DNA of 46,673 bases from contig JAPLDT010000107.1 in assembly GCA_026391315.1 (NCBI GenBank), positions 1 through 46,673 of the forward strand. Reading direction: 5' to 3'. The notes beneath the pieces were generated by a model, which worked only from the letters and a program-made list of their open reading frames with translations, was not told the DNA's origin and did not search any database. Below are positions 18,199 to 26,452 of this stretch, in pieces; the first letter of the stretch is position 1, and each line of letters begins with the position of its first letter. This stretch comes from Bacteroidia bacterium. Its GTDB lineage: Bacteria; Bacteroidota; Bacteroidia; Bacteroidales; Prolixibacteraceae. The translations under genes were made by a program, and so were the position numbers.

Positions 18199-19980
18199 TT
18201 AATTGATTTCAAGATTAAATGGCATCCGGGTATAGATCCCTTTTGCATTAGCTTCTCTGGATAGATTCTTCCAATAATCGAAAGAGGATCCCAAAACGGA
18301 TTCCATCATTTTCGTTTGCATGCTGACAGAGAAATTTTTCAGCAATTCTGCAAACGGATCCTTTTGTTTTGGCAACTCCTTGATGCGGTATTCACTGATC
18401 CCTGCCTTTTCTGCAGCAATTTTCAAGGCCTCTTTCATTCCGCCAAAATCATCGATCAGGTGGTTGGATTTTGCATTCACACCACTCCAAACTCTTCCCT
18501 GGCCAATAGAATCAACATTTGAAGCCGACATCTTACGTCCGGCTGCCACATGCGATACGAAAGTACTGTATGTGCTCTCTACAAAACTCTGCATTAGGCT
18601 GGTTTCAAATGGAGTCATTTTTCGTGTAACCGAAGGCATATCTGAATGTTCGTTCGTCATAACCTTATCGAAAGTAATGCCAATTTTGTTATTTAATAAG
18701 TCTCCGAAATTAGGGATCGTTCCGAAGACACCGATCGAACCGGTAATGGTCGTATGATTGGCCAAAATCACGGCGGCAGGAACAGAGATGTAATAACCGC
18801 CTGAGGCTGCATAATCACCCATCGATACAATAACCGGTTTTGCTTCGGAAGCCAGTTTTACCTCTCTCCAGATCACCTCCGAACCAAAGGCTGAACCTCC
18901 GGGAGAGTTGACCCTCAACACAATGGCTTTCACGGTAGTGTCAATTCGCGCTTCACGAATTCCCTGTGAAACATCCTTCGAATTGATGTCGTGAGAACTG
19001 TTTCCTGAACCTGTATCTATTTCACCTTCAGCATATACCACTGCTATCTTGTTTTTGATTAGGGCTTTGGCCTTAACATCAGAAGGAATTTTATCGTATT
19101 CGGAAACTGTGACAATAGGAATTTCGGCGTTTTCTTTCAAACCTGCCAGCTTCCTTAAATCGGCCAGTACCTGATCGCGGTATTTAAGCCGGTCGAAGAA
19201 GCGACTTTTTTGGGCAGTCGCTGCAGTCCGAAAAGTCATGACATAATTGGCATATTGATTCAAACTGTCGATGGATATTTTTCTGGATTCAGAAATTCCT
19301 TTCAGCAGATGATTCCAGATCGTTGCAAGGTAAAGTGTCGTCTGTTCCTTGTTGGCAGGACTCATCTTATCGTACATGAATGGTTCAACTGCGGATTTGA
19401 ATTTGTTGTCTTTCCCGCGGACGATCTGCATCTCGATACCAAATTTATCCAAAGCCTTTTTGAAGAATGTGTGCTCGGCGTTAAGTCCTCTGAAATCGAA
19501 CATCCCCACAGGATTCAATACCAAACTATCAGCCACAGAGGCCAGGTAATAGGCCTTTTGCGAAATGGCATCCGAATAGGCATAGATAAATTTCCCACTG
19601 GATTTGAAGTCGATCAACGCATTTCTAATCTCCTCAGTGGTGGCATATCCTGCCCCAATTTCAGATAATTCAAGATAAATACCCTTTATTTTACTGTCAC
19701 TTTTTGCCTGAGAAATGGCATGAAAAATCTGATTCAATCCGGTAGTGGAAGTTCTCTCCATACCCGGAATCTCCAGTTCCTCAAACGGATTATTGGATTT
19801 CCGTTCTACTATCCTGTTGTCCAGCTTTAATATTAGCAGGGAATTCTCTTTAACTGTAATGGGTTGTTCACCGATGGTGGCAAGGGTGGAGACTAACCCT
19901 GCAATTAGAAAAATAAAAAGAAAGAACGCCACTATAATGGCTGCAAGTGAAGCGAAAAAAGCTTTCCAGAAAAATTTCAT
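18199..19980 (-). CDS. sppA: Signal peptide peptidase SppA, 67K type
   Basis: A membrane-bound serine protease with a Ser/Lys dyad that degrades released signal peptides. Its 593 residues include an N-terminal membrane anchor (residues about 5-30), two tandem ClpP-like domains, the likely general-base lysine in RGKDNKFKSAVEPF, and the nucleophile region MGDYAASGGYYISVPAA. NSPGGSAFGSEVIWRE precedes the latter. It is the first gene of the sppA-lpxK-punA operon. Its upstream region contains two related copies of a leader-like sequence. Confidence 0.92.
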   Translation of the reverse strand: MKFFWKAFFASLAAIIVAFFLFIFLIAGLVSTLATIGEQPITVKENSLLILKLDNRIVERKSNNPFEELEIPGMERTSTTGLNQIFHAISQAKSDSKIKGIYLELSEIGAGYATTEEIRNALIDFKSSGKFIYAYSDAISQKAYYLASVADSLVLNPVGMFDFRGLNAEHTFFKKALDKFGIEMQIVRGKDNKFKSAVEPFMYDKMSPANKEQTTLYLATIWNHLLKGISESRKISIDSLNQYANYVMTFRTAATAQKSRFFDRLKYRDQVLADLRKLAGLKENAEIPIVTVSEYDKIPSDVKAKALIKNKIAVVYAEGEIDTGSGNSSHDINSKDVSQGIREARIDTTVKAIVLRVNSPGGSAFGSEVIWREVKLASEAKPVIVSMGDYAASGGYYISVPAAVILANHTTITGSIGVFGTIPNFGDLLNNKIGITFDKVMTNEHSDMPSVTRKMTPFETSLMQSFVESTYSTFVSHVAAGRKMSASNVDSIGQGRVWSGVNAKSNHLIDDFGGMKEALKIAAEKAGISEYRIKELPKQKDPFAELLKNFSVSMQTKMMESVLGSSFDYWKNLSREANAKGIYTRMPFNLEIN

Positions 19981-19985
19981 GTGTA

Positions 19986-20086
19986 TATAATTTGTTTTTC
20001 AATTGCCACATGGAATTCGTCCCGACAAATCGGGACTCATTTCATATGTTTATAATTTGTTTATTTATTTGCCATACGAATTACCT
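19986..20086. repeat. Duplicated leader-like sequence and short palindrome upstream of sppA
   Basis: Two related stretches, 19986-20018 and 20051-20086, both begin TATAATTTGTTT on the plus strand and share TTGCCA and GAATT words. A 7-bp perfect palindrome, GTCCCGA-CAAA-TCGGGAC (20019-20036), lies between them. The first stretch also resembles 14180-14214, in the same position relative to another minus-strand ATG. The remainder of the 320-bp gap to folK, 20087-20300, shows no gene. Confidence 0.5.
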
Positions 20087-20300
20087 CAAGGGTCAATGAT
20101 CAAGCAAGATGAATTTGTCATTGTTCGTCCCATAACCGGAATAATTCTAACTTTGCTAATCGAACTTCATTGAAGCCTGAAGCGCTAAAAGCCAGGTTCG
20201 GGTCATGCTGAAAATATCACACCAACTTGATTCTCACGGTTAATATTTTGTATATACAAATAGTCTCAATTGAACCGCAATTGTTACAAAGATACGCACT

Positions 20301-20789
20301 ATGTCGTTAGTTTATCTCATTTTAGGAGGAAATCGGGGAAATAGGAGAGAAATAATTTCATCGGCAATCGATTTGGTAACCAGCAAGATCGGTCCTAAAA
20401 CTTCAGCCTCTGCACTGTACGAAAGCGAACCCTGGGGTTTTTCATCTGAATTATTTGTAAACCAAGTTATTGCAATCAAAACAGATATGTCTCCCGACGA
20501 AATCCTGATCTCCTCACAGCAAATTGAGGTTCAATTGGGACGTGTCAGAAATAGCGTAGGATATGAAGCACGGACAATAGATATTGACCTGCTCTATTAT
20601 GATTCTGTGATTTTAGATAGCCCCGACCTGACAATTCCTCACCCGCGAATTGCCGATCGAAGGTTTGTCCTCGTGCCACTGGCTGAGATTGCATCCGAAT
20701 ACATCGATCCCCTGTCAGGTAAAAAAGTGATCGAAATGCTTCAGGAATGTACCGACCCTTCCAAAGTTTGGAGGCTGGAAGAAAACTAA
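20301..20789 (+). CDS. folK: 2-amino-4-hydroxy-6-hydroxymethyldihydropteridine pyrophosphokinase
   Basis: Transfers pyrophosphate from ATP to the pterin in folate biosynthesis. The 162-residue protein starts with VYLILGGNRGNRREII, contains YESEPWGF and QVIAIKT, the RNSVGYEARTIDIDLLYYD motif carrying the metal-binding aspartates, and PHPRIADRRFVLVPLAEI. These are the standard HPPK signatures at the normal length. It is a single gene, convergent with upp, whose stop lies 10 bp away. Other folate genes are not adjacent. Confidence 0.94.
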   Translation: MSLVYLILGGNRGNRREIISSAIDLVTSKIGPKTSASALYESEPWGFSSELFVNQVIAIKTDMSPDEILISSQQIEVQLGRVRNSVGYEARTIDIDLLYYDSVILDSPDLTIPHPRIADRRFVLVPLAEIASEYIDPLSGKKVIEMLQECTDPSKVWRLEEN

Positions 20790-20799
20790 AAACAGCGCT

Positions 20800-21483
20800 T
20801 CAGAAATGGGTGTGAGGGACTATCTCCTTGGAATCAATTTTTGCCCCATAGGCCAAATCGCCCGCATCGCCCAGCCCTGGAACGATGTATGATTTAGGTG
20901 TCATCTCAGGATCAATGGCTCCTACCCATAGTGTAACCTTGTCGCTTGGCAATTTTTTCATGATGTAATCGACACCCTGTTTGCTGGCGATCAATGATAC
21001 AAGATGGATGTGCTGAGGCTCACCTTTTTCCAGCAAGGCATGATAACCGACCTCCATGGAGGAGCCGGTGGCCAGCATCGGATCTGACAAAATGACGATT
21101 TTATTGTCGAGCAATGGAGAGGCAATGTATTGAAAGTCAATATGAAAATCTCCGTTCGGATCATACTTGCGGTAGGCAGAAATGAAACAGTTTTCGGCAC
21201 GGTCAAAACAGTTCAGCAACCCCTGGTGCAGTGGCAGTCCGGCCCTCAAAATAGTTGCCAAAACAGGCTGTTGTTCCAGTACCCTTATCTTGGCAACGCC
21301 CAAAGATGTGGTAATCTCTTTCTGTTTGTAAGGGAGTTCCTTACTGATTTCGTAAGCAAAAATCTCTCCTACCCTTTCAAGGTTCTTCCTGAAGCGCATG
21401 GGGTCTTTTTGCACTACTTCGTCGCGAATTTCAGCCATGTATTGGTTGAAGATGGAGTTGCTGTCACCGAGTATGTGTATCAT
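20800..21483 (-). CDS. upp: Uracil phosphoribosyltransferase
   Basis: Makes UMP from uracil and PRPP in pyrimidine salvage. The 227-residue protein includes TILRAGLPLHQGLLN, the PRPP-binding loop VILSDPMLATGSSME, and the uracil-binding YIVPGLGDAGDLAYG near the C terminus. The variant DPMLATGSS loop is characteristic of Upp. It lies 38 bp after radC on the same strand. Confidence 0.94.
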   Translation of the reverse strand: MIHILGDSNSIFNQYMAEIRDEVVQKDPMRFRKNLERVGEIFAYEISKELPYKQKEITTSLGVAKIRVLEQQPVLATILRAGLPLHQGLLNCFDRAENCFISAYRKYDPNGDFHIDFQYIASPLLDNKIVILSDPMLATGSSMEVGYHALLEKGEPQHIHLVSLIASKQGVDYIMKKLPSDKVTLWVGAIDPEMTPKSYIVPGLGDAGDLAYGAKIDSKEIVPHTHF

Positions 21484-21521
21484 CAGGGATTTTTGGTAAA
21501 AATAAAAAAAATCCCTGATGA

Positions 21522-22217
21522 CTACAACAATCCTTCATCGGCAAAGCTAAAATAGCCGGCCTGGGTCACAATCAGGTGATCGATCACCGGAATCTCCATC
21601 AGGGCTGCCGCCTCTTTCATCTGTTTGGTGATTTTTTTATCTGCCTCACTTGGATCCAGGTTACCGGAAGGATGGTTGTGACATAAAATCATCGAGGTAG
21701 CATGCTTTTCAAGTGCCAGTTTTAGTACCATGCGTACATCGATTACAGTACCGGTCATACCTCCCTGACTGAGCTTCCGTTTGTCGATCACCTTGTTCTG
21801 CCGGTTGAGAAAAAGCACCCAGAACTCTTCGTACGCAAGATCTCCGATTTCGGGACGCAGATAGTCGGCCGCATCCCTGCTCCCTTTGATCTGACCATTG
21901 TCAAGCGCTTCCGATTGATTTCTCCTTCTGCCAAGCTCCATCGCTGCGATCAGCGTAATGGCCTTCGCCTGACCTATGCCCCTGAACTTCTTCAGTTCAT
22001 CGCAATTCAGTTTTCCCAGCTCGTTCAGGTTGTGGTGAATGGAATCCATGATCCGGCGCGACAACTCAACTGCCGACTCCCGGCTGTTGCCGCTGGAAAT
22101 AAGGATTGCAATCAGTTCTGCGTCGGTGAGTGCGGATAGTCCCCTGCTGATCAGTTTCTCTCTGGGCCGGTCTTCCACTGCCCAGGCCTTGATGCCAACC
22201 TTGCCATAATTTCCCAT
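21522..22217 (-). CDS. radC: RadC-family JAB-domain protein
   Basis: A RadC/UPF0758 protein with an N-terminal helix-hairpin-helix region and a C-terminal JAB metalloprotease-like domain. The biochemical role is unsettled, and an old link to DNA repair is doubtful. The motif HNHPSGNLDPSEAD with upstream TGTVIDVRMVL and FLNRQNKV is clear. The ATG at 22217 gives MGNYGKVGIKAWAVEDRPREKL, close to usual RadC starts; an ATG at 22253 would add 12 residues. At 231 residues it has the normal length. Confidence 0.9.
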   Translation of the reverse strand: MGNYGKVGIKAWAVEDRPREKLISRGLSALTDAELIAILISSGNSRESAVELSRRIMDSIHHNLNELGKLNCDELKKFRGIGQAKAITLIAAMELGRRRNQSEALDNGQIKGSRDAADYLRPEIGDLAYEEFWVLFLNRQNKVIDKRKLSQGGMTGTVIDVRMVLKLALEKHATSMILCHNHPSGNLDPSEADKKITKQMKEAAALMEIPVIDHLIVTQAGYFSFADEGLL

Positions 22218-22307
22218 ATTTTCAGAAGCTAACCGGGTGGTTTGCCAGATCATCCTTCTTCCTCAAGTTACAACAAATTGGCGAGAAAAACGAAAAATAA
22301 AGCACAA

Positions 22308-22332
22308 AAGGGCACCCAATTTGGGCACCCTT
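22308..22332 (-). terminator. Intrinsic terminator of rpsT
   Basis: On the minus strand a 10-bp stem, AAGGGTGCCC and GGGTGCCCTT, has two G-U pairs and a 5-nt loop and is followed by TTGTGCTTTATTTTT. It lies about 25 bp beyond the rpsT stop. Confidence 0.62.
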
Positions 22333-22356
22333 CCTAAAATATATTGTTTGAACTAA

Positions 22357-22608
22357 TTAAAGCGCGTTGACGTGCAGGGTCAAACTTGATTTCAAGTTTG
22401 ATGCTTTGTTTTTGTGGATCACGTTGGTCTTGGCCAATTTATCCAACATACCAACTACTTTGGGAAGAAGCTCTGCAGCTTTTTCTTTCTCAGTAATTAA
22501 ACGAAGTTCGCGAACCGCGTTACGGGTAGTTTTTGAATAATATTTGTTGTGAAGACGGTGAACCTCACTCTGCTTTGCCCTTTTGATGGACGACTTATGG
22601 TTTGCCAT
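22357..22608 (-). CDS. rpsT: 30S ribosomal protein S20
   Basis: An 83-residue basic, helical protein of the small ribosomal subunit that binds 16S rRNA. It opens with [21 protein letters not shown], continues with [12 protein letters not shown] and ends with [21 protein letters not shown], all typical of S20. It follows two tRNA-Glu genes on the same strand and is followed by a good terminator. The tRNA-Glu/rpsT pairing recurs in Bacteroidota. Confidence 0.95.
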   Translation of the reverse strand: MANHKSSIKRAKQSEVHRLHNKYYSKTTRNAVRELRLITEKEKAAELLPKVVGMLDKLAKTNVIHKNKASNLKSSLTLHVNAL

Positions 22609-22640
22609 TGTATAAAAATTTCTAAATCAAATTATAACTG

Positions 22641-22712
22641 TAGTCTGTAGGGGATTCGAACCCCTATGGCAAGAATGAAAATCTTGAATCCTAACCCTTA
22701 GATGAACAGACC
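22641..22712 (-). tRNA. tRNA-Glu (UUC), copy 1
   Basis: A 72-nt cloverleaf read on the minus strand: acceptor GGTCTGT/ACAGACT, D stem ATCT/GGAT, anticodon stem CAAGA/TCTTG with loop TTTTCAT giving anticodon TTC, and T arm AGGGG-TTCGAAT-CCCCT. CCA is not encoded. It is identical to the copy at 22804-22875. Confidence 0.93.
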
Positions 22713-22803
22713 ATCTGAAACTCCCCTGTTTGGGGTCGTAAAAGTAATGTTTTTTTTCTTACGACACAATTTTGGCTCAAAAATAAGCTTTGAATTGTAT
22801 TGG

Positions 22804-22875
22804 TAGTCTGTAGGGGATTCGAACCCCTATGGCAAGAATGAAAATCTTGAATCCTAACCCTTAGATGAACAGACC
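22804..22875 (-). tRNA. tRNA-Glu (UUC), copy 2
   Basis: Identical over all 72 nt to the copy at 22641-22712, with the same cloverleaf and anticodon TTC. The identity extends into about 8 bp of the 5' flank (TTTCAGAT on the minus strand), which suggests recent tandem duplication or conversion. The spacer between the copies is about 90 bp. Confidence 0.93.
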
Positions 22876-23115
22876 ATCTGAAACGCTCTTCCTTTTAAAA
22901 GAGATAAAATGAACGAAGAAACAGACAGTTTATTCTTCAACAATCAGTCTCAATTTTCGCGATGCAAAGAAATGATTTATTTTCCAAACAGACAACAGCA
23001 ATTATCCAAAAAATCCTCCCACTTTTTGAATTGAAGGATCCCATCTAACGTTTCATATTTCCGATTATAAGCCGGATATATTTTTCCCTATATTTAAACA
23101 CCACAAAACAAGAGT

Positions 23116-23301
23116 ATGTTTGATCAGACCAATCTACTATTGATTGACGGAAAAAACAGTTTTAAAAATATTTTCCGTCAATACTTTCAGCCTCTTTGTC
23201 ATTTAAGCAAGCATTATCTTGAAGACGAAGATGAAGCGAAAGAGGTTGTTCAGGATGCTTTTTATTATGGGTGGAGCCGCCATCGTAAAGGCATTAAATA
23301 A
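23116..23301 (+). pseudogene. Truncated ECF sigma factor (region 2 only)
   Basis: A 61-codon frame whose sequence matches the start of an RpoE-type sigma factor: NIFRQYFQPLCHLSKHYL followed by DEDEAKEVVQDAFYYGW, which is sigma region 2. It then ends at SRHRKGIK with a stop. Regions 2.4 and 4 are absent, and the following 60 bp does not resume the homology in another frame. Full-length relatives have about 180-200 residues. It directly precedes a secreted glycosidase-like gene, so it is likely the remains of a sigma/anti-sigma polysaccharide utilisation locus. Confidence 0.7.
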
Positions 23302-23362
23302 CTTAAAAAAATAATATAAAATATGTATGTTACTTATATTTAGAACGTTAAAAAAAAGAAAC

Positions 23363-26254
23363 ATGGGGAAAAAATGCATCATCGGGAGATTTAAGATACC
23401 GGCAATTATTTTGCTGGGGCTGGTATTCATATCCTTTGCCCCCTTATTTTCAGCGAATGGCGCTATTAAGAACGACAAGGCAGGCATTGTTATCGGGAAC
23501 AACGATTTTAAATACGAGATAGCGGCAGACGGTAGAAACCTGCATTTCACAGACAATGCAACCGGTGCCGACTATCTTTATCCGGACTCCGTTTCATTTT
23601 GCGCATACCTAATGCAGGAAGGAAAGGAGTATCCGGTTTCTGCTGTATCAATAAAGGAAAACCTGCTGATGCTTGAATTTAAGAAGGCGGGGGTGACGGC
23701 AGAAATCCTTATCTATAAAGGGAAGGACTACGTCGCACTGGAGGTGGTCAAAGTGAATGGAGCAGCCGAATCGCTGACCTTTATTAATGTGCCGCTTAAG
23801 ATCAGGGGCCTGCCTTACGAGCCATTCGCGGCATGTGTATTGTCCATGAATTTATACACTCACGTTCGTCAGCTTCCCGCGCTTCAAACTCACCTTTGGG
23901 CAACCTGTTACAAACGTTTTGGTATGAAAGGCGCTAAAATTACGCTGCTTGGTGTTCCGCAGGAAAATATTCTGCCAGTAATCCGCGATGTTATGTCACA
24001 TGCGAAAGATATTCCTCATTCCGATAAAGGAGGGGCCTGGGCCCAACTGTCGAAGGAGGGACACGGCTCCTACCTGATGAATTTCGGTTCCCTTAGGGAG
24101 GAAACGGTGGACGAGTGGATTGAAAGGTGCGACAATGTTGGTTTCAATCAAATCGATAATCATGGAGGCGGAGCCGACTTTTTTAAATTCGGTAGTTTTG
24201 AATTAAACCCCGAAAAATGGCCTGATGGCTGGAATCATTTCAAGCGTATCAATAAGCGGCTGCACAAAGCGGGCATCTCATCCATATTTCATACTTACGC
24301 TTTTTTCATCGACAAAAAATCGAAATACGTAACGCCTGTTCCCAGTGCGGATTTGGCGTATTTCAGGTACTTTACTTTGGCAGAACCAGTTGGCCCTAAA
24401 GACTCTGTAATAGTAGTAAAGGAGTCGACTGAAAATATTTCGACAACAACGGGTTTTTTTGTTCCGAACAGTCGAACGCTCCGGTTAGGGAACGAACTGA
24501 TCGAGTTTAGCGGCGCAACTAAATCCGCCCCTTATCAATTTACCGGCTGCAAAAGAGCAGTGAACGGAGCAAAAGCATCCGCTTACAAAGCCGAAGAAAA
24601 GGCTTACCACCTCAAGGAGATGTTTGGATTGTTTGTTCCGGATCCTGAATCCGGGCTCTTTAAGGAAATTGCCAGTCATACCGCGGAAATTGTAAACGAG
24701 AACAATTTCGATGGTATATATTTGGACGCCATAGATGGGAGCGGCATACTTGCCGGGGATGAAAACTCCTGGTATTACAGTACTAAATTCGTCGTTGAAA
24801 TTGCAAAGCACCTGAAGCGTCCCGTTGGCATGGAAATGAGCGCCATGGAGCATCAATACTGGCATTACCGTGCACGTTGGCAGGCATGGGATACACCATT
24901 ACGAGGGTACAAACGATTTGTGGATCTTCATTCAGAAGCCATAAACGGCGGGCTTCTTCTTCCTATGCATTTAGGATGGTGGATAAATTCCAACTGGGCT
25001 CCGCCACAAACGGAAACTACTTTTACGGACGACATCGAATATCTTTGCTGTAAAATGATCGGCAATAACGCCGGCTTATCTATGTTAGGCGGTGTTGATA
25101 AGAAAACGCTGGATGAAAATCCGTCTTTCAGGCGATTGAATACCATCATCAAACAATACGAAGAATTACGGCATAAGAATTATTTTGGAGAGGATATTAA
25201 AAAACTCCTCCGCCAACCGGGCAAAGAGTTTACGCTTTTTAAGGAGGAAAACGGTTCGTGGAATTTTAAACCGGTGGCGTATCAGAAGCATAAAGTCGCC
25301 GGGACCAATCATTCTTCGGCCCGCTGGACCGTGAAAAATGAATTTGATTCGCAGCCGGTCAGGTTGCGCATTGAACCACTGATGTCGGTTAAACCCTATA
25401 ACGATAAGGATAACATCGTATTGGCGGATTTCTCCATCCCTGAGAAATTTTCGAATACAGGAACCGCCAATGGAGTATCCGGCAGCATAAATAGTTCAAT
25501 TGAAAAAACAGTAAGTGGTGAGATGGGCGGCATCTTTTCCGCCTTCAGTTCGGGTGTCTCTCCCCGCAACGGATCCTGGATCAGCATGGAAAAGAAATTT
25601 GAACCCTGGTTGAATCTCGACAAGAATCAGGCGCTGGGGGTATGGATTAAGGGAGATGGTAACGGAGAACTCCTGAATTTCAGGATAGAATCACCGCTGC
25701 ACCTTGCTTACGGGGCCCGTGGAGATCATTTCGTGAAAATTGACTTTACAGGTTGGAGGTATTTCGAACTCATCGAAATCGAATCAACCCAATTCAGTGA
25801 CTACATCTGGACTAAAGGAGGGGACGCTGACTTGTACAATTCTTATCGTAACCTCGTGCTTTTTAACAAAGTTGATAAGCTGCAGTTATGGTATAATAAT
25901 CTTCCTGCGGGAAAAGAGGTCAGTTGTGTGGTGGGCCCCGTTATGGCGATACCAACGGTTACTGGTACCATCGAAAATCCTTCCATCACGATAGGGGGAG
26001 AAAAGATTGTTTTCCCGGTGAGGATGGAATCGGGTATGTATCTTGAATTCCGGTCTTCTACCGATTGCAAGTTGTACGGTTCGAAAGGGGAGTTACTGAA
26101 AGAAGTCACTCCGATAGGCAAAAATCCGAATCTTGTTAATGGGCAAAATGAGATCAGTTTTTCCTGCGATGGTCCCAAGGAGATAAGCGCACGAGTTCAA
26201 GTGACTGTCATCAACGATGGCAAACCCCTCGTTAAAAAAGTGCGTGTAAGATAA
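23363..26254 (+). CDS. Secreted glycoside hydrolase-like protein
   Basis: A 963-residue exported protein. A signal peptide (KIPAIILLGLVFISFAPLF) is followed by a beta-rich N-terminal part and then a TIM-barrel-like core with NVGFNQIDNHGGG, GISSIFHTYAFF and FDGIYLDAIDG. D455 and D458 are candidate catalytic acids, and the strand-end acid pattern resembles retaining alpha-galactosidase-type clans. After about residue 640 come beta-sandwich regions that look like carbohydrate-binding modules. I cannot assign a GH family. The ATG at 23363 gives the clean signal peptide; an ATG at 23327 would add 12 residues. Its only plus-strand companion is the broken sigma factor; there is no SusC/SusD pair. 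Confidence 0.6.
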   Translation: MGKKCIIGRFKIPAIILLGLVFISFAPLFSANGAIKNDKAGIVIGNNDFKYEIAADGRNLHFTDNATGADYLYPDSVSFCAYLMQEGKEYPVSAVSIKENLLMLEFKKAGVTAEILIYKGKDYVALEVVKVNGAAESLTFINVPLKIRGLPYEPFAACVLSMNLYTHVRQLPALQTHLWATCYKRFGMKGAKITLLGVPQENILPVIRDVMSHAKDIPHSDKGGAWAQLSKEGHGSYLMNFGSLREETVDEWIERCDNVGFNQIDNHGGGADFFKFGSFELNPEKWPDGWNHFKRINKRLHKAGISSIFHTYAFFIDKKSKYVTPVPSADLAYFRYFTLAEPVGPKDSVIVVKESTENISTTTGFFVPNSRTLRLGNELIEFSGATKSAPYQFTGCKRAVNGAKASAYKAEEKAYHLKEMFGLFVPDPESGLFKEIASHTAEIVNENNFDGIYLDAIDGSGILAGDENSWYYSTKFVVEIAKHLKRPVGMEMSAMEHQYWHYRARWQAWDTPLRGYKRFVDLHSEAINGGLLLPMHLGWWINSNWAPPQTETTFTDDIEYLCCKMIGNNAGLSMLGGVDKKTLDENPSFRRLNTIIKQYEELRHKNYFGEDIKKLLRQPGKEFTLFKEENGSWNFKPVAYQKHKVAGTNHSSARWTVKNEFDSQPVRLRIEPLMSVKPYNDKDNIVLADFSIPEKFSNTGTANGVSGSINSSIEKTVSGEMGGIFSAFSSGVSPRNGSWISMEKKFEPWLNLDKNQALGVWIKGDGNGELLNFRIESPLHLAYGARGDHFVKIDFTGWRYFELIEIESTQFSDYIWTKGGDADLYNSYRNLVLFNKVDKLQLWYNNLPAGKEVSCVVGPVMAIPTVTGTIENPSITIGGEKIVFPVRMESGMYLEFRSSTDCKLYGSKGELLKEVTPIGKNPNLVNGQNEISFSCDGPKEISARVQVTVINDGKPLVKKVRVR

Positions 26255-26267
26255 CATTTAATTAATC

Positions 26268-26287
26268 AAGGATATATTCTTATCCTT
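26268..26287 (+). terminator. Possible terminator after the glycosidase-like gene
   Basis: A perfect 7-bp stem, AAGGATA-TATTCT-TATCCTT, lies just past the stop and is followed by CCTTTAATTATT. It is AT-rich and modest. An 18-bp direct repeat (26258-26275 and 26290-26307, one mismatch) overlaps it. The rest of the 198-bp gap to mutB shows nothing else. Confidence 0.4.
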
Positions 26288-26452
26288 CCTTTAATTATTC
26301 AAGGATAATTTTAAAACATCTTAGAATTCTATACAAAAACAGCCATGATATGTCTCTTTATAAATAATTGGTGAGTCAAAGAATTATCAATTGTTCAATA
26401 AACAATTAACATGAAGCTTTGGGAAAGGGAGCATTCTGCCATCAAAATGAAA

